This document shows positions 9,482 to 18,186 of a DNA stretch of 64,000 nt, piece after piece. A program made the translations under genes and the position numbers. The notes below the pieces were generated by a model. That model made no database searches. It was given only the letters and a program-made list of their open reading frames with translations, and was not told the DNA's origin. The first letter of the stretch is position 1; each line of letters starts with the position of its first letter. Source of the DNA: Pseudobutyrivibrio ruminis (GTDB taxonomy: Bacteria > Bacillota > Clostridia > Lachnospirales > Lachnospiraceae); contig SVER01000010.1 of assembly GCA_015057315.1 (NCBI GenBank), positions 34,360 to 98,359 on the forward strand. The letters are read 5' to 3'.

Positions 9482-10355
9482 CGTGCCTTTTCTTTCTAAC
9501 GTAAACTCCGTCAATTACCTTATCTGTCACGTTTTTAATATAAAAAACATAATTTTCATCCTCTAATGTAAAGGATTTACCATCCTCAGGAATCTTACCA
9601 TACAAGGAAACCAAATAGCCATTCAATGTTTCATAATCATTAGAAAACTTGGTTCCAAGCATTTCTTCCACTTCTTCTAAAGTGGTAGAGCCATCCATAA
9701 GGTATGAATCTTCTGTTTTTACCTCTATAGAAGCCTCTTCTTCATCATGCTCATCCTCAATATTACCAACTATTTCTTCAAGGATGTCCTCTAAAGAAAG
9801 TAATCCTGATACCTGGCCGTACTCATCAACAACAATTACCATATGCCTTTTTTTAGATTGCATTTTGGCAAATAATGTGTTGATTCCATGTGTCTCTGGA
9901 ACAAATTCAGCCACAGATAAAAGTTCCTTTAAATCCTTCACTTTTAAATTATCAATATCCTTATCGTAGTACATTAAGATGTCCTTAATGTGCAATATAC
10001 CAATGATATTATCAAGCTCATCAATATATACAGGATATCGACTCATGTTATTTTCATTAATAAAGCTAATAGCTTCTCTTAGTGTACAATCACCATTTAT
10101 AGCAACAATACTCTTTCTATGAGTCATAATATCTTTTGCATCCGTATCAGAAAACTCAAAGATATTTTGAATCATAGCAGCCTCAGAGGCTAGGATATTG
10201 CCATCCTCATGGCCTTCATTCACCAGTGAAATAACATCTTCTTCTGTTACATTTTCCTGCTTGGATTTGCGGTAAAAAATAATAAGTAGTGCAAATTCAA
10301 TTAATGCAATAATAATAAAAACAATTAACAAATAGGGATTCGACCCGTCTTCCAT
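9474..10355 (-). CDS. Membrane-anchored CBS-pair / CorC-HlyC domain protein
   Basis: Resembles the cytoplasmic half of the CNNM/CorC/TlyC divalent-cation export family. One N-terminal membrane helix (residues about 8-27) replaces the usual DUF21 transmembrane domain. Then comes DIMTHRKSIVAI, the first CBS repeat, a second CBS ending near VVVDEYGQVSGLLSLEDILEE, and a CorC/HlyC transporter-associated domain (about 205-285, with LEEVEEMLGTKF). It could be a regulatory subunit or a single-span membrane sensor; true Mg2+ transport is doubtful without DUF21. ATG with GAAAGGAG. Confidence 0.85.
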   Translation of the reverse strand: MEDGSNPYLLIVFIIIALIEFALLIIFYRKSKQENVTEEDVISLVNEGHEDGNILASEAAMIQNIFEFSDTDAKDIMTHRKSIVAINGDCTLREAISFINENNMSRYPVYIDELDNIIGILHIKDILMYYDKDIDNLKVKDLKELLSVAEFVPETHGINTLFAKMQSKKRHMVIVVDEYGQVSGLLSLEDILEEIVGNIEDEHDEEEASIEVKTEDSYLMDGSTTLEEVEEMLGTKFSNDYETLNGYLVSLYGKIPEDGKSFTLEDENYVFYIKNVTDKVIDGVYVRKKRHVE

Positions 10356-10406
10356 AAAAACTCCTTTCTATACATCAATATTACCATAATATGATAACAT
10401 ACCTAA

Positions 10407-10443
10407 ATAAAAAAGACTAAACATAATAGTGTTTAGTCTTTAA
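10407..10443 (-). terminator. Terminator after the coiled-coil gene
   Basis: AAAGACTAAACA near 10412-10423 pairs with TGTTTAGTCTTT near 10430-10441, followed on the minus strand by a T-run. It ends the rex/coiled-coil transcript before the CBS-domain gene. Confidence 0.8.
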
Positions 10444-10465
10444 AAATTTCGTGAATTTTGAGATT

Positions 10466-11242
10466 CTAGGATTCTTCTGACGCTGATTCTTCCGCAGATT
10501 CTTCTACAATTTCTTTAGAAGCTTCCTCGTCAGCCTTTGTTTCTTTTGCAACAGCATCTAAATCTATGTCTTCTAATTCCACATTGGACAAATCCTTATC
10601 CTTATCGTCAGCCTTTTCCTTAGCTGGAGCCTCTTTATCATCAATGCTACCAATATAAAACTGACCATTTTGCATATCAAAAAGATTAAGCACCTCCATG
10701 CCGAAAACATCATGCATATAGGAATATATTTCTTTATTATTAATCTCTCTATTATGCTTTCTTATAACATTTTTCTTAAGCTTAACCCTAATATCCTTTA
10801 TCCACTCGGTTATTTCCTCAGCTTCATTGGAATTAGTGCGAAGCTTATCATAGCAATAATCCATAGTGGCAAGCATAAGCTCATGATTTACTTCATCTAT
10901 TTGATTAGGTATATCTAGAAGCTCGTCCTCGTTACTTGCAATACGTTCTTTGCATTCCTCAAGCAATCTTTTATCATCATCCAGCTTTTTGGAAACCAAA
11001 TCCGATGTGCCTTCCATATTAGACATCACCGATGCCATAAGATTTTCCTTAACCTTCTTTAAATCCTTAAGCTCCTGCTTAAGCTCTGCCTCATGCTTAA
11101 TCAAGTCGTTTTCCTTAGATTCAAGCTCTTTTACAGGCTCTGGCTTACCGCCCAAAGCAAAAAGCCTATGCCACTTTTGATCCAATATAAGAATTGGAAT
11201 CTTTATATTAGCTAAAGCATTAGAAAAATCCTTTTCAGACAT
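10466..11242 (-). CDS. Conserved-looking coiled-coil protein of unknown function
   Basis: I do not recognise a named family. The 258 residues start MSEKDFSNALANIKIPIL and have no signal peptide or membrane segment. Residues about 38-125 are heptad-rich with alternating Lys/Glu, a probable coiled coil. A globular part (about 125-205) contains MDYCYDKLRT and YSYMHDVFGMEVLNLFD. The last 45 residues are very acidic and low complexity. It starts 8 bp after rex and ends in a clear terminator, so it probably belongs to the rex transcript. Confidence 0.75.
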   Translation of the reverse strand: MSEKDFSNALANIKIPILILDQKWHRLFALGGKPEPVKELESKENDLIKHEAELKQELKDLKKVKENLMASVMSNMEGTSDLVSKKLDDDKRLLEECKERIASNEDELLDIPNQIDEVNHELMLATMDYCYDKLRTNSNEAEEITEWIKDIRVKLKKNVIRKHNREINNKEIYSYMHDVFGMEVLNLFDMQNGQFYIGSIDDKEAPAKEKADDKDKDLSNVELEDIDLDAVAKETKADEEASKEIVEESAEESASEES

Positions 11243-11250
11243 AAAATCAC

Positions 11251-11880
11251 CTACTTTTTATGCTGTGTAATATTGTAAGAAAGTTGCATTAAACTATCAG
11301 AAAGATGTACGTTTTCGATTACTACATCAGGTATATCATCTAAATCAACATGAGCAAAATTCCAGATAGCATGAACACCTAAAGAAACAAGCTTTAAAGC
11401 TGTGCTCTTAGCGTTTTGCTTAGGAAGTGTAAGAGCTGCTATCTCTACATTATTATTTTTAACAAATTCAGGTAATTCATCAAGCATCTGTACAGGTAAG
11501 TCCCTAACCATCTTACCCTTAAGTTCAGGGTTTACGTCAAAAAGACCAATTATCTTAAAGCCTACACGTTCAAACTTAACGTATCCTGCTATAGCCTGGC
11601 CTAAATTACCTGCTCCAATAACTATAACATTATGCGTATCATTAACACCTAATATATTGCCTATCTCATCATGTAAATATGCCACATTATATCCATAACC
11701 CTGCTGGCCAAATCCACCAAAGTTGTTAAGATCCTGTCTAATCTGTGATGCAGTCACATGCATGCGTTTGCTTAAATCATTAGATGAAATTCTTTCAACA
11801 CCGTCATCTAAAAGCTCACCTAAATATCTATAATATCTAGGAAGTCTTCTGATAACCGCCTGTGATATCTGTTTATCCAA
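11251..11880 (-). CDS. rex: Rex redox-sensing transcriptional repressor
   Basis: Repressor that senses the NADH/NAD+ ratio and controls fermentation and NAD-regenerating genes. Residues 1-80 are a winged helix (DLSKRMHVTASQIRQDLN); the Rossmann domain carries VIGAGNLGQAIAGY near 88-101; the C-terminal swapped helix is present. 209 residues is normal. The start is TTG, eight bases after GGAGG. A consensus promoter and a Rex-type operator lie upstream, which would give autoregulation. Confidence 0.97.
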   Translation of the reverse strand: MDKQISQAVIRRLPRYYRYLGELLDDGVERISSNDLSKRMHVTASQIRQDLNNFGGFGQQGYGYNVAYLHDEIGNILGVNDTHNVIVIGAGNLGQAIAGYVKFERVGFKIIGLFDVNPELKGKMVRDLPVQMLDELPEFVKNNNVEIAALTLPKQNAKSTALKLVSLGVHAIWNFAHVDLDDIPDVVIENVHLSDSLMQLSYNITQHKK

Positions 11881-11911
11881 ATCTAACGCCTCCTCATTGC
11901 ACTGTAATATA

Positions 11912-11940
11912 ATTATAAAATTCAGATAAAACTATGTCAA
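11912..11940 (-). promoter_or_regulatory. Consensus sigma-A promoter of rex
   Basis: Perfect TTGACA (11935-11940) and TATAAT (11912-11917) on the minus strand with a 17-bp spacer, about 30 bp ahead of the rex start codon. Confidence 0.85.
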
Positions 11941-11951
11941 GATTTTAACAA
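11934..11951. promoter_or_regulatory. Candidate Rex operator overlapping the rex -35 box
   Basis: Minus strand TTGTTAA, four bases, TTGACAT. The known Rex site is TTGTTAA-N4-TTAACAA; the left half is perfect and the right half matches 5 of 7. It covers the whole -35 hexamer, as an autorepression site would. Confidence 0.55.
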
Positions 11952-11960
11952 TAGGGCTGA

Positions 11961-13871
11961 CTAGTTCATATTTAACTCTTCCCATTTTTCATATAGATTT
12001 TCAAGCTTTCCATCAATATCAGCCTGCTTTGCAGAAAGCTCATTTAGCTTGGCAGAATTAGTCATATTTTCAGGCTTCACAAACTCTTCTTCCAGCTTAG
12101 CTTTTTCAGATTCAAGCTTTTCGATTTCATCTTCAATTTTATTAATCTCGTTTTGAAGCTTGCGCTTTTGAGCTTCAATTCTCTTTTGTTCCTTGTAGTC
12201 TAGCTTTGCTGCAGATTCTTCTGAATCACTACCTGAATCTAAATTAGAATTGCAGGAGCCATATAACTGCTCTTTTTTAGCAATGTAGTCATCATAATTA
12301 CCAAGATATTTTGTGAGTCCACCATCTGAAAGCTCTAAGATAATATTAGCTGTTCTATTAACAAAATATCTATCGTGACTTACATATAAAAGAGTGCCAT
12401 CATATTCATTTAAAGCATCCTCTAGCTTTTCCTTTGAATCCATATCAAGATGGTTTGTTGGCTCATCAAGAATCAGAAAATTAGACTTTGAAAGCATAAG
12501 CTTAGCCAAGGAAACACGACCACGCTCGCCACCTGATAATTCGCTGATTCTTTTAAAAACATCATCTTCCGTAAACATAAATGCAGCCAGAGTATTTCTT
12601 ACCTTTGTTTCAGTAAGGAAAGGATATGCATCATGTAATTCATCAAATATGGTATTAGATTCAGTAAGCCCCTGCTGCTCCTGGTCATAATAACCAACAG
12701 TAACATTTGCACCAAATTTGATTTCTCCTGATTCAAAAGGTGTTAAGCCGTTAATACATTTAAGAATTGTAGTCTTACCTGTACCATTATCTCCAAGGAT
12801 TGCAATCCTATCCCCTTTATGAACCTCAAATGATAAATCAGTAAAGATATTTTTATCATCGTAGGATTTAGTTACATGAGAAAATTCTAAAACATCCTTA
12901 CCACTTTCTTTTTCTATCTCAAGAGTTAAGCGCATTCCATCTGAATCCCTATCGGGAGCATCCATTATATCCATTTTTTCAAGAAGCTTCTTTCTACTTT
13001 CCGCTCTTTTTATGGATTTTTCCCTGTTAAATGATTGCAGCTTTTCTATTACTGCCTTTTGATGCTCGATTTCCTTTTGCTGTTTTTCATAGGATCTTTC
13101 GTAGGTAAGCTGAAACAAAGCCTTTTGCTCAGCATAAGAAGAATAGTTTCCAGTGTATACAGCAGTTTTGCCGTAGGATAAATCAACCACATGATCAACA
13201 ATCTTATCAAGGAAATATCTATCATGTGCGACAATAACAACTGACCCTTTATAAGAAGCAAGATAACCTTCAAGCCAAACAATAGAATTTAAATCAAGGT
13301 GGTTAATAGGCTCATCAAGAAGTAATAAATCAGGTGATGAAGCAAGTAATCTACCAAGACTTACACGTGTCTTTTGACCACCTGAAAGCTCATTCATACT
13401 CTTATTTAAATCATCTCCCTCAAAGCCTAATCCCTTTAGAATACCAATAGCTTCCGAACGAAAGGTATATCCCCCTTGCAAATCAAACTGATGCTGTATT
13501 TTGTGATAATTATCCATAAATGCAGCCATTTCATCAGTTGGGATATTGCTCATTTTTGCTTCCATTTCTGAAAGCCTTTTTTCCATAGAAAGCAAATCTT
13601 CCCTGGCATTTAAAACGGTATCCAAGATGTTAGTGCCATAATGGTCCTCCTGATACTGGGCTAAATATCCAAAGGTAGCATCCTTTTTAAGAGTTACCTC
13701 ACCCTCATCAGGGGTAAGCTCTCCAATGATTACCTTTAATAAGGTTGATTTGCCGGTACCGTTATTGCCTACTATAGCAACCTTAGAGCCTTCATCTACA
13801 GTAAATGTAGCATCCCTTATAATGTTTTCTTCACCAAATGATTTGTATATATGTGATACGTTAAGTAACAT
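11961..13871 (-). CDS. ABC-F family ATPase
   Basis: Soluble tandem ATP-binding-cassette protein of the kind that acts on the ribosome rather than in transport; there are no membrane segments. Walker A motifs are VGNNGTGKST (about 35) and LGDNGTGKTT (about 360), each with an LSGGQ-type signature (LSGGQKTRVS, LSGGERGRVS) and LDEP(I/T)NHLD Walker B. A linker helix pair (about 230-310) and a C-terminal coiled coil rich in Lys/Glu (about 545-636) fit the Uup/YdiF-like branch. Resistance-type (ARE) function cannot be excluded but nothing in context suggests it. It follows the pnp terminator. Confidence 0.93.
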   Translation of the reverse strand: MLLNVSHIYKSFGEENIIRDATFTVDEGSKVAIVGNNGTGKSTLLKVIIGELTPDEGEVTLKKDATFGYLAQYQEDHYGTNILDTVLNAREDLLSMEKRLSEMEAKMSNIPTDEMAAFMDNYHKIQHQFDLQGGYTFRSEAIGILKGLGFEGDDLNKSMNELSGGQKTRVSLGRLLASSPDLLLLDEPINHLDLNSIVWLEGYLASYKGSVVIVAHDRYFLDKIVDHVVDLSYGKTAVYTGNYSSYAEQKALFQLTYERSYEKQQKEIEHQKAVIEKLQSFNREKSIKRAESRKKLLEKMDIMDAPDRDSDGMRLTLEIEKESGKDVLEFSHVTKSYDDKNIFTDLSFEVHKGDRIAILGDNGTGKTTILKCINGLTPFESGEIKFGANVTVGYYDQEQQGLTESNTIFDELHDAYPFLTETKVRNTLAAFMFTEDDVFKRISELSGGERGRVSLAKLMLSKSNFLILDEPTNHLDMDSKEKLEDALNEYDGTLLYVSHDRYFVNRTANIILELSDGGLTKYLGNYDDYIAKKEQLYGSCNSNLDSGSDSEESAAKLDYKEQKRIEAQKRKLQNEINKIEDEIEKLESEKAKLEEEFVKPENMTNSAKLNELSAKQADIDGKLENLYEKWEELNMN

Positions 13872-13882
13872 AGCTTTCCCTT

Positions 13883-13914
13883 AAAAAATGCGCCTGACAT
13901 AAAATGCCAGGCGC
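13883..13914 (-). terminator. Terminator after pnp
   Basis: GCGCCTG (13890-13896) plus CAT pair with ATG and CAGGCGC (ending 13914), and the minus strand continues into six T residues (13883-13888). It sits between pnp and the ABC-F gene. Confidence 0.88.
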
Positions 13915-13932
13915 AAAATAAATCAAATAATT

Positions 13933-16014
13933 TTACTGTACATCCTTGATAGAGAAACTGATACGTCCCATCTTGTCCTTGCCAAGGCATACAACCTTAA
14001 CAGTATCGCCAAGTGTAAGTACATCTTCTACTCTATCAATTCTTTCCTTAGCAATCTTTGAAATGTGAACCATTCCCTCTTTACCAGGGGCAAACTCGAT
14101 AAATGCACCGAATTCCTTAATGCTTACAACCTTACCTGTAAGAATCTGGCCCTGTTCGAAGTCAGTTGCAATGATTTCAATCATACGCTTAGCTTCATCC
14201 ATCTTAGCAGCATCTGTACCGCAGATAGAAACATTGCCCTCATCAGTGATATCAATCTTAACATCACACCTAGCAATGATTTCATTGATTGTCTTACCAC
14301 GCTGACCAACAACATCACCAATCTTCTCTGGATCAATTGAAAGCTGGATAATCTTAGGTGCATATTTGCCAACCTGTGCACGTGGCTCAGCAATAGCCTT
14401 GCTCATGCAGTTATCCATGATAAATAATCTAGCTTCACGACATCTTGCGATAGCGCCCTCAACGATTGGACGAGTAAGACCGTGAATCTTAATATCCATC
14501 TGAATTGCTGTGATACCTTCTTTAGTACCTGTAACCTTGAAATCCATATCTCCGAAGAAATCTTCAAGACCCTGGATATCTGTAAGAAGTACGAAATCAT
14601 CATCTGTATCTCCTGTAACAAGGCCACAAGAAATACCGGCAACCATAGCCTTAATTGGAACACCAGCAGCCATAAGTGACATACATGATGCACATGTTGA
14701 AGCCATTGATGTAGAACCGTTAGACTCAAATGTCTCAGATACGGCACGAATAGCGTATGGGAACTCCTCTGCACTAGGAAGTACAGGTAAAAGTGCACGC
14801 TCAGCAAGTGCACCGTGTCCGATTTCACGACGTCCTGGTCCTCGTGACGGCTTTGTCTCACCTACAGAATATGCAGGGAAGTTATAGTGATGCATATATC
14901 TCTTCTCAGTAACAAATGGATCAAGTCCATCAATCTTCTGAGCCTCTGATAAAGGTGCAAGAGTTACAACATCGCATATCTGTGTTTGACCACGAGTGAA
15001 CATAGATGAACCATGTACACGTGGTACAATATCAACCTCAGCAGCAAGTGGACGAATCTGAGTGATTTCACGACCATCTGGACGCTTGTGATCCTTAAGA
15101 ATCATCTTACGTACTGTCTTCTTTTCATACTGATAAATAGCTTCGCCTAAAACTGCAAGCCATTCCTCGTTATCTGCAAATGCCTCTTCAAGACGAGCTG
15201 TAATGTTACGGATATTCTCCTCGCGGACCTGCTTCTCGTCTGTGAATACAGCACCTTCCATTTCCTCAGGAGTAACAATCTCTTTCATCTTAGCAAAGAG
15301 CTCCTCTGGAATAGCGCATGATGTATATTCATGCTTTGGCTTACCACATTCCTTAACCATCTCATCGATAAATGCGATAACTTTCTGGTTAACATCGTGG
15401 CACTTGTAAATAGCCTCAATCATCTTATCCTCAGGGATGATGTTAGCACCAGCTTCAATCATGATAACCTTTTCTCTAGTAGAAGCTACTGTAAGCTTAA
15501 GGTCACCCTTATCCCACTGCTCCTGTGAAGGGTTAACAATAAATTCGCCATCAATCATACCCATCTGTGTCATAGCACATGGGCCATCGAAAGGAATATC
15601 AGAAATACATGTAGAAATTGCAGCACCAAGCATAGCAACAAGCTCAGGTCTGCACTGTGGATCTACAGACATAACCATATTGTTAAGTGTAACATCGTTA
15701 CGATAATCCTTTGGGAATAAAGGTCTCATTGGTCTATCTATAACACGTGCTGTAAGGATAGAATTCTCTGATGCCTTTCCCTCTCTCTTATTAAAGCCCC
15801 CTGGAATTTTACCAACAGCGTATGTCTTCTCTTCGAACTCAACTGAAAGTGGGAAGAAATCGATACCATCGCGAGGCTTATCAGATGCTGTAGCAGTAGA
15901 TAATACTGTTGTCTCACCATACTGAATAAATGCTGCGCCATTAGCCTGTGCAGCAACTCTGCCGATATCAACACGAAGTGTTCTACCAGCTAAATCCATT
16001 GTAAAAGTCTTCAT
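13933..16014 (-). CDS. pnp: Polynucleotide phosphorylase
   Basis: Phosphorolytic 3'-5' exoribonuclease of mRNA decay. The 693 residues show two RNase PH-like cores (about 1-225 and 300-540), the second with the FFGDMDFKVTGT segment, then a KH domain (VVGQRGKTINEIIA) and an S1 domain (GKVVSIKEFGAFIEF). I start at the ATG ending at 16014 (MKTFTMDLAG), six bases after GAAGGAG; a TTG five codons upstream lies on top of that ribosome site. It follows rpsO, the classic arrangement, with a large hairpin in the gap. Confidence 0.97.
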   Translation of the reverse strand: MKTFTMDLAGRTLRVDIGRVAAQANGAAFIQYGETTVLSTATASDKPRDGIDFFPLSVEFEEKTYAVGKIPGGFNKREGKASENSILTARVIDRPMRPLFPKDYRNDVTLNNMVMSVDPQCRPELVAMLGAAISTCISDIPFDGPCAMTQMGMIDGEFIVNPSQEQWDKGDLKLTVASTREKVIMIEAGANIIPEDKMIEAIYKCHDVNQKVIAFIDEMVKECGKPKHEYTSCAIPEELFAKMKEIVTPEEMEGAVFTDEKQVREENIRNITARLEEAFADNEEWLAVLGEAIYQYEKKTVRKMILKDHKRPDGREITQIRPLAAEVDIVPRVHGSSMFTRGQTQICDVVTLAPLSEAQKIDGLDPFVTEKRYMHHYNFPAYSVGETKPSRGPGRREIGHGALAERALLPVLPSAEEFPYAIRAVSETFESNGSTSMASTCASCMSLMAAGVPIKAMVAGISCGLVTGDTDDDFVLLTDIQGLEDFFGDMDFKVTGTKEGITAIQMDIKIHGLTRPIVEGAIARCREARLFIMDNCMSKAIAEPRAQVGKYAPKIIQLSIDPEKIGDVVGQRGKTINEIIARCDVKIDITDEGNVSICGTDAAKMDEAKRMIEIIATDFEQGQILTGKVVSIKEFGAFIEFAPGKEGMVHISKIAKERIDRVEDVLTLGDTVKVVCLGKDKMGRISFSIKDVQ

Positions 16015-16050
16015 GGTTTTCTCCTTCAATTATATTATTTAAGCATCAAC

Positions 16051-16119
16051 CCGAAACTACTGAAAACGAAGCGCGGATAACAAACTTCCATATCATCGCT
16101 CCCAATTCAGTGGCTTCGG
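16051..16119 (-). promoter_or_regulatory. Long stem-loop in the pnp leader
   Basis: Arms 16051-16064 and 16106-16119 form 14 pairs in the minus-strand RNA with one mismatch and one G-U; GGAGCG/CGCTTC inside can extend it. In enterobacteria an RNase III stem-loop at this very place controls pnp; function here is inferred from position only. Confidence 0.5.
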
Positions 16120-16150
16120 ATTTTGCTATAAACCGATTTCATAAGAAAAT

Positions 16151-16174
16151 GAGCGGAGTAATAGTACTCCGCTC
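16151..16174 (-). terminator. Hairpin directly after rpsO
   Basis: GAGCGGAGTA (16151-16160) pairs with TACTCCGCTC (16165-16174), followed on the minus strand by ATTTTCTTAT. A GC-rich stem with an interrupted T-run, so probably a partial terminator that lets some transcripts reach pnp. Confidence 0.7.
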
Positions 16175-16181
16175 CTATAGA

Positions 16182-16448
16182 TTACTTTCTTAAGCCAAGA
16201 CGCTCAATGATTGAACGATATCTCTCGATATCTGTGTTCTTAAGGTATGCAAGAAGGTTTCTTCTCTTACCAACCATCTTCATCATACCACGACGTGAAT
16301 GATGATCACCTGGGTTAGCCTTAAGATGCTCTGTAAGCTCAGCGATACGTGCTGAAAGAACAGCAATCTGAACCTCTGGAGAACCTGTGTCACCAGCTGT
16401 TCTAGCGTACTCATTGATAATAGCCTGTTTCTTCTCTTTTGTAATCAT
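16182..16448 (-). CDS. rpsO: 30S ribosomal protein S15
   Basis: Primary 16S rRNA-binding protein of the central domain of the small subunit. The 88 residues have normal length with conserved [32 protein letters not shown] and [17 protein letters not shown] with TAGGAGGTAG. It has a strong promoter at 16540-16568 and an 85-nt leader with a stem-loop, consistent with the S15 autogenous control known in many bacteria. Confidence 0.98.
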   Translation of the reverse strand: MITKEKKQAIINEYARTAGDTGSPEVQIAVLSARIAELTEHLKANPGDHHSRRGMMKMVGKRRNLLAYLKNTDIERYRSIIERLGLRK

Positions 16449-16477
16449 TTTACTACCTCCTAATTAACATATATGCC

Positions 16478-16518
16478 GTAACTAAGGTAAAGGTCGGAGT
16501 GTCCAAAACCTGAGTTAC
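16478..16518 (-). promoter_or_regulatory. Stem-loop in the rpsO leader, candidate S15 autoregulatory structure
   Basis: GTAACTAAGGT (16478-16488) and ACCTGAGTTAC (16508-16518) are inverted repeats with one mismatch, 30 bp ahead of the S15 start codon. S15 represses its own mRNA through varied leader folds; the exact fold here is not assigned to a known class. Confidence 0.5.
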
Positions 16519-16539
16519 AGTAAAATTAATACCTGAACT

Positions 16540-16568
16540 ATGATAGCACAGTTTGATTTTATTGTAAA
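16540..16568 (-). promoter_or_regulatory. Candidate promoter of rpsO
   Basis: Minus strand TTTACA (16563-16568), 17 bp, TATCAT (16540-16545), with TG before the -10 (extended -10). Confidence 0.65.
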
Positions 16569-16618
16569 CAAAGTAAATAATATCTTTAATTAAGATTTTT
16601 CTTTAACCTAAATTTGAT

Positions 16619-17221
16619 TTATTGAACCAAATCGTTAATAGAATAATAATGCAGTCCAGCCAGTTTTCCACTATTAACATATATATTGGAAAAATCATAA
16701 TTTAAAGCAAAATATACCTGCCCTGATTTTTCATCAACGGAGCCAAGGGATATATAAGTAGAATAATCGTTAGCATCTTTTATTACATAAACAGGAGAAT
16801 CCTTACTCAATCCATAGCTGTCACTATCCTTATCATCCCCTAGAGCAATAACATTCAAAAATCTTACATCAGTAAGGTAATTTAATATTTTATCAACTCT
16901 ATCTTGATTCAGTTCAATAGATGTATCATCAGAATAAATCCACTTATCAGCTTTCCTCTCAATATTAAGAAGTATATCCTTATTGTCTGTCATCTGAAAG
17001 CTATATACCTCGTTTTTATCCATTTTGATTATATATTCCCCTTCATCCTCAATTTCACTTGCTTCATCAAGAATTTTGGCAGATTCATGGTTGGATTGAG
17101 AGTCCTTAATCATCTTTGCTGGAGATTTGTGGTTAAAGGTGATTAGTAAAAAAGCAACTAACAAGCCAATAGCTATCAATAGAATTAACAATTTGTAATA
17201 TTTTAAAATAAAAGCTTTCAT
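16619..17221 (-). CDS. DUF4340-like membrane-anchored protein
   Basis: Function unknown. The 200 residues start with one membrane helix (about 8-30, LLILLIAIGLLVAFLL) and then an extracytoplasmic domain. Its NQDRVDKILNYLTDVRFLNVIA, YGLSKDSPVYVI and STYISLGSVDEKSGQVYF segments follow the DUF4340 pattern seen in proteins linked to GldG-type ABC systems, but no such genes are adjacent. I use the ATG ending at 17221 because GGAG lies six bases ahead; a GTG directly before it is less likely. It stands alone between a terminator and the rpsO promoter. Confidence 0.75.
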   Translation of the reverse strand: MKAFILKYYKLLILLIAIGLLVAFLLITFNHKSPAKMIKDSQSNHESAKILDEASEIEDEGEYIIKMDKNEVYSFQMTDNKDILLNIERKADKWIYSDDTSIELNQDRVDKILNYLTDVRFLNVIALGDDKDSDSYGLSKDSPVYVIKDANDYSTYISLGSVDEKSGQVYFALNYDFSNIYVNSGKLAGLHYYSINDLVQ

Positions 17222-17299
17222 CACTCTCTCCTTAAATACAGCCTTACTTTCCTAATCAGAAATATAACAATTTAATTTCTAAATTAATAACTCTAATTA

Positions 17300-17339
17300 T
17301 AAAAAAGACCTCAATCATTTATGACTAAGGTCTTTTTTA
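17300..17339. terminator. Bidirectional terminator after the DUF975 gene
   Basis: AAAAAGACCT (17302-17311) pairs with AGGTCTTTTTT (17328-17338), with T-runs on both strands. No plus-strand gene uses it. Confidence 0.85.
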
Positions 17340-17361
17340 ATTATGTCAATAATATTTAACA

Positions 17362-18039
17362 CTAATTATTCTTAGATAATTCCTGATATAATGCGGCATT
17401 AGTATTTTGCATATAAGGATTAGTCCATAATAATCCCACAATACCAAGTGTGATTAAAGAAAGAAGCAGCCATCCGATAAATGACAAATCAAGTAAGAAT
17501 GCACGCCACTTATTTCCATCCATCATCTTTCTAGATTTAGTAATAACCTCTGTAGCAGAAAGCTCTGGATTATCTTTTATAATATATGGAACCATTCTAT
17601 ATGAATAGCTCTTTATTAATCCTGGAATTATAAGTAAGCAGCACCATAAACCTAAAAATATATCTCTAAGTAACAATGTAATAAAAGTATGTCTATATCC
17701 ACTGAAGCCCTCACCTATTGTACCAAGAGTTGCATGCCCTTCTGTCACATTCTTTTTAAAAAATTGATAACCTCCAACCTGAAGTGGATTAAAAACAAAA
17801 ATTCTAAGCAATAAAGATACAATTATGATGGCAAATAATCCGCCTGCTATAATTTGTAATACCATAGGGTCAGCTGCAAGTAAGCTTTCTTTCACATCCT
17901 CTGAACCTGTCTCATTTCTTGTTGCAGCTGAGGAACCTGCTGTTAATAATGATAGTATAAATGCAACTATAACAGATTTCCAATAATTTGCCTTAAATGC
18001 TTCCTTACCTCTTGCTTTAATTTCACCAATTGACCACAT
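17362..18039 (-). CDS. DUF975 family integral membrane protein
   Basis: Function unknown. The 225 residues have the family opening (GEIKARGKEAFKANYWKSV), a first helix at about 20-37, then helices near 62-82, 120-145 and 192-215. The conserved SYRMVPYIIKDNPELSATEVITKSRKMM-type loop is present as SYRMVPYII followed by ATEVITKSRKMMDG. ATG with a strong AAAGGAGGGTG. It stands between two terminators, so it is probably transcribed by itself. Confidence 0.88.
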   Translation of the reverse strand: MWSIGEIKARGKEAFKANYWKSVIVAFILSLLTAGSSAATRNETGSEDVKESLLAADPMVLQIIAGGLFAIIIVSLLLRIFVFNPLQVGGYQFFKKNVTEGHATLGTIGEGFSGYRHTFITLLLRDIFLGLWCCLLIIPGLIKSYSYRMVPYIIKDNPELSATEVITKSRKMMDGNKWRAFLLDLSFIGWLLLSLITLGIVGLLWTNPYMQNTNAALYQELSKNN

Positions 18040-18153
18040 AACACCCTCCTTTAAATAAAATAAATTCTAGTAATACATATAAATATTATATCCTTTTTCC
18101 TATGCTGAATTTTCATTTTCACATTTTTTTCATGGAATATGCAAAAATTGCAA

Positions 18154-18180
18154 CAAAAAAGCCGTCAAATGACGGCTTTA
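18154..18180 (-). terminator. Terminator after purA
   Basis: GCCGTCA (18161-18167) pairs with TGACGGC (18170-18176); the minus strand then runs into six T residues. Confidence 0.9.
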
Positions 18181-18186
18181 ATCTGT

